Position numbers and translations under genes: made by a program. Below are positions 1 to 5,045 of a stretch of DNA of 5,974 nucleotides, in pieces. The notes under the pieces are model-generated. The model worked only from the letters and a program-made list of their open reading frames with translations. It did no database searches and was not told the DNA's origin. Source of the DNA: Clostridia bacterium (GTDB taxonomy: Bacteria > Bacillota_E > RBS10-35 > JAJYVN01); contig DAHWHT010000354.1 of NCBI GenBank assembly GCA_027335515.1, forward strand, positions 1-5,974, read 5' to 3'. Position 1 is the stretch's first letter. The number at the start of each line of letters is the position of its first letter.

Positions 1-1
1 T

Positions 2-286
2 GCCCACCAACGGGAGGCCGAGGCCGTTCACTTGGTGGACTACGCCAACGTCATCGACGCCGCTAATGCTGCAGTCGATACTCTTCGGCCAACAGGAGTA
101 CAGGGATCCTGGCGTCCGTTGCCGGGAGGCAAACGGTCCCAGGCCGCCGCCCGGCGCAATGCTGCCTATGCAGCGGCGGCGCTGGAGCCCGGTGCTACAT
201 TGCCCCTCGGTCATAGGAGCCGCATCTCCCTCGGCACCCTCCGCGACCGAGGGGTCTTTCCCTGCACATTGTCGGCGCACCGTTAG
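2..286 (+). CDS. 3' end of an uncharacterised gene, paralogue of the gene at 2221-2916
   Basis: The reading frame enters from the left edge (first full codon at base 2) and stops at TAG 284-286, leaving 94 residues. I do not recognise a family. It begins AHQREAEAVHLVD, resembling EAQRRAETRHVMD in the 231-codon gene downstream, and its last third (EPGATLPLG, then TLRDRGVFP) closely matches residues about 163-190 of that protein (EPGATLPLG, TLRDRGLFP). It is therefore a second, partial member of the same orphan family. No signal peptide or membrane segment is visible. It stops about 25 residues after the shared motif begins, earlier than its paralogue, so its C-terminus may be truncated. Function unknown. 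Confidence 0.55.
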   Translation, partial: AHQREAEAVHLVDYANVIDAANAAVDTLRPTGVQGSWRPLPGGKRSQAAARRNAAYAAAALEPGATLPLGHRSRISLGTLRDRGVFPCTLSAHR

Positions 287-520
287 TCCCCTTTGGCCGC
301 GCCACCGTGCCCCGATTGTTCCATGCGCCACGTGCGGTGGCCTCCCGTGGTGGCCGTGGCTGCATGTCCGCATTTCATTGCACCCGTCGGCGGTCAGGTT
401 GGCCGGCTGCGGCTGCAGCACGCCATGTAAGGAAGAGCGTCGCAACATGCACGTCCGCCAAGAGATGAGAGGGATGGCGTCCCAGGGTCCCAAGGGCGGC
501 GAGGCGGGGTGGGCGGTGGG
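186..520 (+). repeat. Direct repeat, left copy (decayed)
   Basis: This segment matches 2708-3265 in the same orientation. The matching blocks are the EPGATLPLG...TLRDRG coding stretch, a later block around GGCTGCAGCACGCCATG (409-425, against 2990-3005), the xis leader and start, and GGTCCCAAGGGCGGCG (484-500, against 3242-3257). Between these blocks the left copy is shorter, so it has lost internal sequence. The offset between copies is about 2.5 kb and the segment between them contains ispF and its regulator. Confidence 0.6.
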
Positions 521-668
521 CGGGACTTTCCGCCGCCTGAGCTTCGGAGCGAGTTGCACTGCACCCAAGTCGGCGAGGGACACCGCCTACTCCGAGGTGT
601 CCGGGTACACACCGCACCCAGGGTGCTCATTCCGCTCGCAGATACCCACGGTCGCGGGGCCGGCGACC
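287..668. other. Region without an intact gene
   Basis: No convincing gene is seen on either strand. Long open frames here have poor composition and run antisense through ispF. The stretch holds the decayed repeat copy (to about 520), the xis remnant at 447, and short inverted repeats: GGACACC (578-584) with GGTGTCC (596-602), GCACCC/GGGTGC (614-626), and GGTCGC/GCGACC (650-668). The last lies immediately after the ispF stop on the minus strand and could fold in the transcript end, but no T-run follows, so I do not call a terminator. Confidence 0.5.
447..525 (+). pseudogene. Remnant of an xis-like HTH gene, internally deleted
   Basis: ATG 447 begins MHVRQ, matching MHARQ at the start of the intact xis-like gene at 3025, and the upstream leader (CAGCACGCCATG and a purine-rich AAGGAAGAG ribosome site) is also shared. 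A few codons later similarity is lost, then resumes at GGTCCCAAGGGCGGCG, which in the intact gene lies near the 3' end. About 190 bp coding for the whole HTH is therefore missing here. The remaining frame runs on without homology. The end coordinate is approximate. Confidence 0.5.
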
Positions 669-1172
669 CTACTTGATCGCAAGCCGTTCCTCGCGGTCTT
701 CGAGCGACAAAAGAGCAATGGCACGCGCCGCCACTGCCTGCGATTGCCCGAGATAACCCATTCCTTCAGTTGTCTTCCCCTTAATGCTCACGCGGTCCAC
801 GGGGACTCCCAAAACATTCCCAAGGGTCCGGCGCATCTCTGGAAAAAACGGTTTCAACTTGGGCTGCTCTGCTTCAATGACGCAATCGATGTTGACGATA
901 TGTGCGCAGTGCTTTTCCAGGAGAGGATGCAGGCGGGCGAGGTATCGAATACTTTGGATGCCCTTATTTTGCGGGTCCTTATCAGAGAAGTGGTCTGCAA
1001 TGTCTCCTTCGGCTAGCGCGCCTGTTATGGCGTCAACCAGCGCGTGGCTGACCACATCCCCGTCGGAGTATACGGCGAAGCCCTTCTCATAAGGGATGTT
1101 GACCCCGGCGAGAACGAGAGGGTGTCCGGGGTGGAGCCGATGCATGTCGTAGCCAAGGCCAATCCGAAACAT
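669..1172 (-). CDS. ispF: 2-C-methyl-D-erythritol 2,4-cyclodiphosphate synthase
   Basis: IspF converts 4-diphosphocytidyl-2-C-methylerythritol 2-phosphate to 2-C-methylerythritol 2,4-cyclodiphosphate plus CMP in the cytosolic MEP route to isoprenoids; the family acts as a homotrimer with a divalent metal. The 167-residue product has the normal length. Metal ligands are visible as D9 and H11 in GYDMH and H43 in SDGDVVSHALVDA; the DxDPxxKG-type loop is at about 64-71, and KTTEGMGYLG (133-142) holds the conserved Thr-Thr-Glu nucleotide-site motif. ATG 1172 is chosen because AGGGAG lies 8 nt upstream; an in-frame GTG at 1181 sits against that site and is less likely. The start lies inside the 3' end of the upstream regulator gene (86-bp overlap), implying co-transcription and coupled translation. 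Base composition is visibly less G+C-rich than its surroundings, especially 841-1000, suggesting a separate origin. No other MEP gene is present. It appears intact and functional. Confidence 0.95.
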   Translation of the reverse strand: MFRIGLGYDMHRLHPGHPLVLAGVNIPYEKGFAVYSDGDVVSHALVDAITGALAEGDIADHFSDKDPQNKGIQSIRYLARLHPLLEKHCAHIVNIDCVIEAEQPKLKPFFPEMRRTLGNVLGVPVDRVSIKGKTTEGMGYLGQSQAVAARAIALLSLEDREERLAIK

Positions 1173-1920
1173 ACGCACCACTCCCTACAGGGTAACGATA
1201 CCAGAGTTCCCAACGGTCGGCCGGGGACACGATATCTGCCACTTCTGCGACACGATGTGTGTCGGTCCAGCATACGCGTTGGATTGCATACACACACATG
1301 TTTGCCGCTATGTTGAGGCGACGAGCTTCTTCTTCGGTGGCAGGACGCACCGAGACACGTTCGTCAGCGCGAACGACGCGCGTGCCCATCTCTTCGGACA
1401 ACACGTCGAATAACGGCCGATCTTGCGCGCGGCGGTCAACAATCGCCCCGAAAAGATCTATCGGCATCCACGATGCGATCGCCCGATACCAAGCGGTGGC
1501 GGTGCCTTGGCGGCGAGCACGGTACAACGACGCTTCCCCAGGCGCAATGCCAAGTATTGTCGCAATGGATGGGGGGGTTGGCCGATGCTGGTCGAAGTCA
1601 AACACTTCCACGCGCGGATCCAGGTCAGTGGTTTCAAGCATGGCGTAAAATCCGCCGCCGAACGCCAACTCCGGCCCAATAAGCCGGTTTGGTGTGGTAG
1701 ACCTTCCTAAAGGTTCGGCGGTCTGGGCGGGGGGAAACAGAGCGTCCACGTCGCAACCGAGGGCCGCAGACACACGTTCCAGCCAGCCAGTTGTTGGATG
1801 ATGCTTTCCGGCCTCAACGCGAGACAAGTACGGTCGCGCCACCCCTGCGCGGTCGGCAAGCAACTCCTGGCTAATACCACGGCGCTCGCGCTCCGCGCGT
1901 ATCCGGTGGCCGACGTGCAT
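1087..1920 (-). CDS. XRE-type HTH / UTRA-domain transcriptional regulator
   Basis: This 277-residue protein has an XRE/Cro-like HTH at about residues 4-60 (RAERERRGISQELLADRAG, PYLSRVEAGKHHPT) joined to a UTRA ligand-binding domain at about 85-245 (IGPELAFGGGFYA, SVRPATEEEARRLNI, RVCWTDTHRVAEVADI, RWELWYRY). UTRA is the effector domain of HutC-type GntR repressors and normally follows a winged helix, so this is an unusual pairing. ATG 1920 is preferred over ATG 1941 because GGAGG lies 5 nt before it, and a promoter ending near 1945 would start RNA at about the upstream ATG. The last 32 residues after RYPV have no UTRA character and overlap the ispF start; the normal stop may have been lost. 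It is the first gene of an operon with ispF. Near-palindromes at 1986 and 2106 are its likely operators. The effector is unknown. Confidence 0.88.
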   Translation of the reverse strand: MHVGHRIRAERERRGISQELLADRAGVARPYLSRVEAGKHHPTTGWLERVSAALGCDVDALFPPAQTAEPLGRSTTPNRLIGPELAFGGGFYAMLETTDLDPRVEVFDFDQHRPTPPSIATILGIAPGEASLYRARRQGTATAWYRAIASWMPIDLFGAIVDRRAQDRPLFDVLSEEMGTRVVRADERVSVRPATEEEARRLNIAANMCVYAIQRVCWTDTHRVAEVADIVSPADRWELWYRYPVGSGAYVSDWPWLRHASAPPRTPSRSRRGQHPL

Positions 1921-1944
1921 GGGCCCCTCCAAGGCAGCCATCGT

Positions 1945-1973
1945 TCGATATCACGTACAAGCATACCCCTCAA
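1945..1973 (-). promoter_or_regulatory. Candidate promoter of the regulator-ispF operon
   Basis: On the minus strand TTGAGG (1973-1968), a 17-bp spacer and TATCGA (1950-1945) form a plausible -35/-10 pair. RNA would start near 1938, leaving a short leader with GGAGG before ATG 1920. A second possibility is an extended -10, TGC TACACA (1985-1990), overlapping the palindrome at 1986 but without a good -35. Confidence 0.4.
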
Positions 1974-1985
1974 GGGAGAACCTAT

Positions 1986-2003
1986 GTGTAGCATATGCAA
2001 TAC
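1986..2003. promoter_or_regulatory. Operator-like palindrome O1
   Basis: GTGTAGCATATGCAATAC is a near-palindrome around a perfect GCATATGC core. It matches the site at 2106-2123 at 15 of 18 positions and lies just upstream of the regulator gene, as an autoregulatory site would. Confidence 0.55.
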
Positions 2004-2098
2004 GGAGAGATCGCGAGCTATGGAGAGCACCATGCCCGTCTTGCGGCGCATCCGGGCGTGCACGCGGCAGGAACCGGCGTCTTCGCCAGTGGACCCAA

Positions 2099-2126
2099 TT
2101 GTCGGGTGTATCATATGTGATACACT
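2099..2126 (+). promoter_or_regulatory. Candidate promoter of the orphan-xis operon
   Basis: TTGTCG (2099-2104), a 16-bp spacer and TACACT (2121-2126) with a TGn extension (2118-2120) make a good vegetative extended -10 promoter. The palindrome O2 fills the spacer and enters the -10, so a bound protein would exclude RNA polymerase. The leader to ATG 2221 is about 88 nt. Confidence 0.5.
2106..2123. promoter_or_regulatory. Operator-like palindrome O2
   Basis: GTGTATCATATGTGATAC is the core of a longer inverted repeat with perfect 8-bp arms, GTGTATCA and TGATACAC (2106-2125), around TATG. It is the better of two matching sites, exactly 120 bp from O1. Its position inside a promoter suggests repression of the gene at 2221, most simply by the XRE-UTRA protein encoded next door. 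Confidence 0.6.
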
Positions 2127-2174
2127 GCCAGCGCTCCATCAACCACCCGGCCGGTCTCCCTGAGATCGGATCAT

Positions 2175-2203
2175 CCCGCCCCTGCGGCACGGGTCGCAGC
2201 GGG
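2175..2203 (+). promoter_or_regulatory. Hairpin in the leader, just before the ribosome site
   Basis: CCCG (2175-2178) and CTGCG (2182-2186) pair with CGCAG (2195-2199) and CGGG (2200-2203), with a 3-nt bulge. It ends about 6 nt before the AGGAGG of the next gene, so it could affect translation start, but this is only inferred from position. Confidence 0.3.
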
Positions 2204-2220
2204 TAGGCAGGAGGACTACT

Positions 2221-2916
2221 ATGCCGCATGGGAGCGGGCGCCGGCTGCGTCGTGACGCAGAATGGCTACAGCGCAAGAGCGAGACAACATCCCACGACAG
2301 CACCGACCCCCGGTATTGGCCAAGTCCGCGTTGGACCCAGGAGATGGTCGACGAGACGCGCGCCTACAACCCGTGGAACCCCGACCCCACCCGGGAAGCG
2401 TACGCATTGCTGGAGGCACAACGCCGGGCGGAGACCCGCCATGTCATGGATATCACCGATGGCCGTTCAATGAACTCCTCCGCTTTCCGGCACGATCTCC
2501 ATCGACTGCGCACCGCCGAAGCGCTCAGGGTGCAGAATGGTGCTGACAGCATCAGCGCGCTGCCTGAGGACGCCATCAGTATGGTAGCTTGCTTGCCGCA
2601 GGCGCATCCCACCACCGCGCCCTTGGTGGCACCTTGGCAGCCCACGCACTCAACGCTCACATCCGCAGCCCGGGCCCTACGCGATGGGCACGTGACCGAG
2701 CGTATTCCGGAACCCGGGGCCACCCTGCCGCTTGGCCCGGGAGATCCGACGTCCCTGGCCACCCTCCGCGACCGCGGCCTGTTTCCTGCCATTCATGTGG
2801 CCGCGCCTAATCCAAATCGTGTCCCCGACCGCCGCATCGATCCGTCCCGGCGCCCTGGCCCTGTGCGTCGGCGCAACCTTACCCCTCTGTTGCCGGACGG
2901 TTGCGGCTCTACCTGA
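2221..2916 (+). CDS. Orphan protein, 231 residues, unknown function
   Basis: ATG 2221 is preceded by an excellent ribosome site (AGGAGG, 6-nt gap) and by the promoter/operator at 2099-2126, which is the main reason to believe the gene. I do not recognise the product. It is hydrophilic with no signal peptide or membrane helix. It has a Trp/Pro-rich N-terminal part (PRYWPSPRWTQEM, YNPWNPDPTREAY, residues about 29-60), an acidic/basic stretch at about 60-80 (EAQRRAETRH) probably helical, a low-complexity middle, and the segment EPGATLPLG...SLATLRDRGLFP (about 163-190) shared with the truncated gene at 2-286. The Arg/Pro-rich last 40 residues look unlike the rest and may be run-through after loss of an older stop. 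It lies 108 bp upstream of the xis-like gene and is probably co-transcribed with it, suggesting an accessory role in element maintenance or transfer, unproven. Confidence 0.6.
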   Translation: MPHGSGRRLRRDAEWLQRKSETTSHDSTDPRYWPSPRWTQEMVDETRAYNPWNPDPTREAYALLEAQRRAETRHVMDITDGRSMNSSAFRHDLHRLRTAEALRVQNGADSISALPEDAISMVACLPQAHPTTAPLVAPWQPTHSTLTSAARALRDGHVTERIPEPGATLPLGPGDPTSLATLRDRGLFPAIHVAAPNPNRVPDRRIDPSRRPGPVRRRNLTPLLPDGCGST

Positions 2917-3265
2917 GTCGCTGAGTTCCACCTCTCGTCGCTTTGTCCGTCTTCCCCTGCAACCGCTGGCGGCCAATGTGGCCGGCGGCGGTTGCAGCAC
3001 GCCATGGAGGAGGAGCGTTGCAATATGCACGCCCGTCAGAAGACAGCCGAGCAGCGATATGGCTCCGCCAGTCAATGCGCGGAGTACTTGGGCGGCTCGG
3101 AGTCGTGGTTCTTGACGCACGTGGCACCGCACATCCACGCAGTGGGCGTCGGCAGCCGTCGGGTGTACTCGTTTATGGAGATCGACGTCTGGTGGGGCGC
3201 GCAGGCGTCTGGTGGCGGCGACCCGACGGACGGCGCCACACGGTCCCAAGGGCGGCGGGGCGGGC
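2708..3265 (+). repeat. Direct repeat, right copy (fuller)
   Basis: This is the right-hand partner of the repeat at 186-520. It contains the last third of the orphan gene, the intergenic leader and the whole xis-like gene. Copies are diverged, not identical, so the duplication is old or the two were acquired separately. Confidence 0.6.
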
Positions 3266-3288
3266 GGCCCCGGCGCGTTGTGGGCTGA
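3025..3288 (+). CDS. Xis/AlpA-like small HTH DNA-binding protein
   Basis: The 87-residue product has the pattern of excisionase-family HTH proteins: an N-terminal helix pair (YGSASQCAEYLGGSESWFLTHV, about 12-33), then a wing with an IG-rRVY-type ending (HAVGVGSRRVYSFMEIDVWW, about 39-58) in which the last helix leads to the Trp pair. Such proteins bind and bend att DNA to favour excision or act as small regulators. The tail from about 60 on is Gly/Arg-rich and probably disordered, able to contact DNA backbone. ATG 3025 is chosen because GGAGGAGG ends 9 nt upstream; a TTG at 2992 in frame lies before the ribosome site. It follows the orphan gene and precedes the tandem repeats and tRNA-like att core within 160 bp, fitting an att-binding role. 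A deleted second copy lies at 447. Confidence 0.75.
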   Translation: MHARQKTAEQRYGSASQCAEYLGGSESWFLTHVAPHIHAVGVGSRRVYSFMEIDVWWGAQASGGGDPTDGATRSQGRRGGRPRRVVG

Positions 3289-3301
3289 CGTGACGCCGCT
3301 C

Positions 3302-3325
3302 CTTCTGCCATCACTTCTGCCATCA
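3302..3325 (+). repeat. Perfect tandem 12-bp repeat beside the att core
   Basis: CTTCTGCCATCA occurs twice head to tail (3302-3313, 3314-3325) with no mismatch, 14 bp after the xis-like gene and about 120 bp before the tRNA-derived core. Paired direct repeats in this position are typical of integrase arm sites or Xis sites in attP; the assignment is inferred from place and form only. Confidence 0.5.
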
Positions 3326-3444
3326 ACACGTACGTCCGGGACGGATGGAGACGGCCCCTGACGCGGCGGCGGCGTGGGCTAAAGGGATTGAAGCAGTAAG
3401 AAACATCATGTAAACCTAAGGGGCCCGGTCTGGTCGGGAAAGAA

Positions 3445-3489
3445 CTCGTAATGCGTAGGTCGGCAGTTCGATTCTGCCCACCAGCTCCA
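3445..3489 (+). other. 3' part of tRNA-Thr(CGT): attachment-site core
   Basis: The sequence reads as a tRNA from the anticodon loop on: loop CTCGTAA with anticodon CGT (3447-3449), 3' anticodon stem TGCGT (3452-3456), variable AGGTC, T stem GGCAG/CTGCC closing loop TTCGATT (3462-3478), acceptor strand CACCAGC (3479-3485), discriminator T and encoded CCA (3487-3489). The bases before the loop (AAGAA) cannot pair with TGCGT, and no D arm or matching GCTGGTG acceptor strand lies upstream, so it is not a working tRNA. Tyrosine integrases commonly use exactly this half of a tRNA as their att core, with exchange at the anticodon loop. An int gene ends 84 bp to the right and converges on it. Confidence 0.8.
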
Positions 3490-3524
3490 GAGAAGCCCTA
3501 GAGCGAGAAGGATTCTAAGAGTAA

Positions 3525-3550
3525 GCCCCCGGACTAGCCGGGGGCCTTTT
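3525..3550 (+). terminator. Intrinsic terminator after the tRNA-like core
   Basis: GCCCCCGG (3525-3532) and CCGGGGGC (3538-3545) form a perfect 8-bp G+C stem with a 5-nt loop, followed by CTTTT. It would end transcription from the tRNA restored at the att site; read leftwards it may also limit int transcripts, though the T-tract on that side is poor. Confidence 0.8.
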
Positions 3551-3558
3551 GGTGCCGT

Positions 3559-3577
3559 TTGCAAACATCTTGCTAAC
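3559..3577 (+). repeat. Two TTGCnAAC boxes at the end of int
   Basis: TTGCAAAC (3559-3566) and TTGCTAAC (3570-3577) differ by one base and start 11 bp apart, about one helical turn. The second overlaps the int stop codon. The place between att core and int suits integrase arm sites, but two short boxes are weak evidence. Confidence 0.3.
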
Positions 3578-4284
3578 GAATGGGCGTCGAGGTGTCGGGG
3601 GCGGATCCCCCCGCAGCCGAATCAGTCGGCCCAAAAATGTCCGCCTGTGCCCGCTCGGCGGCGGCTCGCTGGTCACCAGGCAGCGCGTGTCCATAGAAGC
3701 GCGTCGTAGTGGTGGGGGATTGGTGCCCGAGCCGCTGCTGGGCAATAATGATGCGCCCGCCTGCCCGCAACAGCAGTGTGGCCGCCGTGTGCCGGAGGTC
3801 GTGGAAGCGGATGTCGGGCAGGCCCGCCGTTTCGAGGGTGCGCTTGAACCATCGCAGCACATTCCGCGCGTTTAGCGGGGTGCCCACCTCGCTCGGGAAG
3901 ACCAGCCCGTGATCCCGCCACTGGTCTGCCACCACCAAGCGCTCCGCGGCCCCCAGCGCATGCTGCGTGCGTAGTATGCCGACCTCAGTGTCAGTCAGTT
4001 CAATCGGTCCATCCGTCCGGTAGCCTTTTGTCCGCCGCTCCTGGATGCCCTCGCGCAGGATATATTGCCGCTGTACCCTTACAGTGAGCCGTGCTTGGTC
4101 TATGTTGACGTCTGTCCACCGTAGCCCGATTAGTTCCCCTTCGTGCATGCCCGTGCTGAGCGCCAGGTAAAGCAATCGGTAGGGCGGTGGTCATGAGCCA
4201 CCTCCAGCAGGGTCCGCACCTGTTCCCGGGCAAGGACCTGTTGTTCCGGGGGTTCGACCGACGGCGGAGTGGCCGCATCTGCGG

Positions 4285-4533
4285 GGTTACTGGAGGCGCG
4301 CAGGCTAAATGACCTTAACACGCGCAAGATGCCTGTCCCCATGTCAGCGGAGCCGTGCCTTTGCCGGGGAGTGGGGGGCGCGGTAGGCTGACCATCCAGG
4401 GCGGCCCCTTGTGACGTTTCTCGCCGCCTGCGCCGCCCCCAAGCGCGCCCCCAGAGGCCCGCCGGCAAAGGTGACATGGGGACACGTACCGCGAGCAATC
4501 CAGTGACAAATACCGGTAGCGCGCCCAGGTTAC
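4285..4533. mobile_element. 237-bp MITE-like insertion with 6-bp target duplication
   Basis: GGTTAC at 4285-4290 and again at 4528-4533 flanks 237 bp. Removing one repeat plus the insert restores RNPADAATPP, the usual integrase linker, exactly, so the boundaries are firm. The ends form an imperfect inverted repeat: TGGAGGCGCGC (4291-4301) and GCGCGCCCA (4519-4527). No transposase fits, so it would have been moved in trans. Its net addition is 243 bp, 81 codons, open in the int frame. It contains a second, stronger inverted repeat (4334-4484), described separately. The family is not recognised. Confidence 0.75.
4334..4484. repeat. Long inverted repeat inside the insertion
   Basis: Three blocks pair: TGTCCCCATGTCA (4334-4346) with TGACATGGGGACA (4472-4484), CCTTTGCCGG (4358-4367) with CCGGCAAAGG (4462-4471), and GGGGGCGCG (4374-4382) with CGCGCCCCC (4444-4452). 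All three are perfect; the left arm has an extra 11 bp between the first two blocks. The perfect 13-bp ends look like transposon ends, so the 151-bp unit may itself be a nested element. Confidence 0.75.
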
Positions 4534-5045
4534 GAGTAATGGTCCCTTGTCTGAGCGCGTGGCGAAATGCGGCGTGGATAATCGCGTGCATCTTGGCCAC
4601 GGTTGCCGGGGAGATGTGGTCGCCGCCCTTCTTGTCAAGGCGCGGCCCAGAAAGTTGCTCGGCGCAGAACCTTTCCAGGTCTGCCGGCCGCAGGTCGGTG
4701 GCCTTGCGGCTGCCGATGGCGGGGATAATACGTTGCCGGGCGAGGTCGCGGTATGGGCCAATAGTGCGCGGCGCTCGCCCCGCGGTTACGCGGCTGTCGA
4801 TGTACGCCGTCAGAATGTCCGCCACCGTGAGCCGCCCAGGTGGGGACAACGCACCGGCCTGGCGCTGGGCTGCCAGTTTGGCAACTTCGGTTTCGGTCGC
4901 GCGCCGGCTGGCCGTGCGTAAACAGACTCAGCGGCGCTTGGGCTCGTTCGTCCGCGGATCTCTGTCGTCGATAACGGCGTACCAGGTGCCCGCCTTGCCG
5001 CGCTGTTTGAGCATTGCCTCGCATGATGCCACCGCCCCCGCCTTG

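Larger units (their letters stand above)
3573..5014 (-). pseudogene. int: Tyrosine site-specific integrase, disrupted
   Basis: An integrase can be read through the whole stretch. It has an arm-binding N-terminus (GTWYAVIDDRDPRTNEPKRR, LRTASRRATETEVAKLAAQR), a SAM-like core-binding domain (LTVADILTAYIDSRV to ALRQGTITRN), then the catalytic domain (YRLLYLALSTGM to FYGHALPGDQ). HDLRHT (box II His and Arg), LGH and the Tyr of RFYGH are present. Four faults are seen: TGA at 4930-4928 (codon 29) where KRRW is expected; His (codon 4145-4143) replacing the first catalytic Arg in TGMxxGEL; an in-frame 243-bp insertion at 4291-4533; and a missing base near 4182-4184 that shifts from the upstream to the downstream frame. 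Undoing the insertion and frameshift gives 399 residues, normal for the family. The start ATG 5014 has only a weak GAGG close by and follows the xis gene by 31 bp. As read it cannot make an active enzyme. Confidence 0.85.

Noticed and set aside
66..1016. 316-codon plus-strand open frame
   Set aside because: It runs antisense across most of ispF and through the decayed repeat, with biased Arg/Pro/Ser composition and no ribosome site; a shadow of G+C-rich DNA.
3380..3489. Complete tRNA gene
   Set aside because: No D arm, no 5' acceptor strand and the bases before the anticodon loop cannot form the stem.
4170..4190. Programmed frameshift in int
   Set aside because: No X XXY YYZ slippery heptamer at the shift and the gene has other inactivating lesions.
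4928..4930. TGA at int codon 29 read as tryptophan (recoding)
   Set aside because: TGA is the normal stop of the genes ending at 1087, 2916, 3288 and 5797, so a one-off recoding is less likely than a nonsense mutation.
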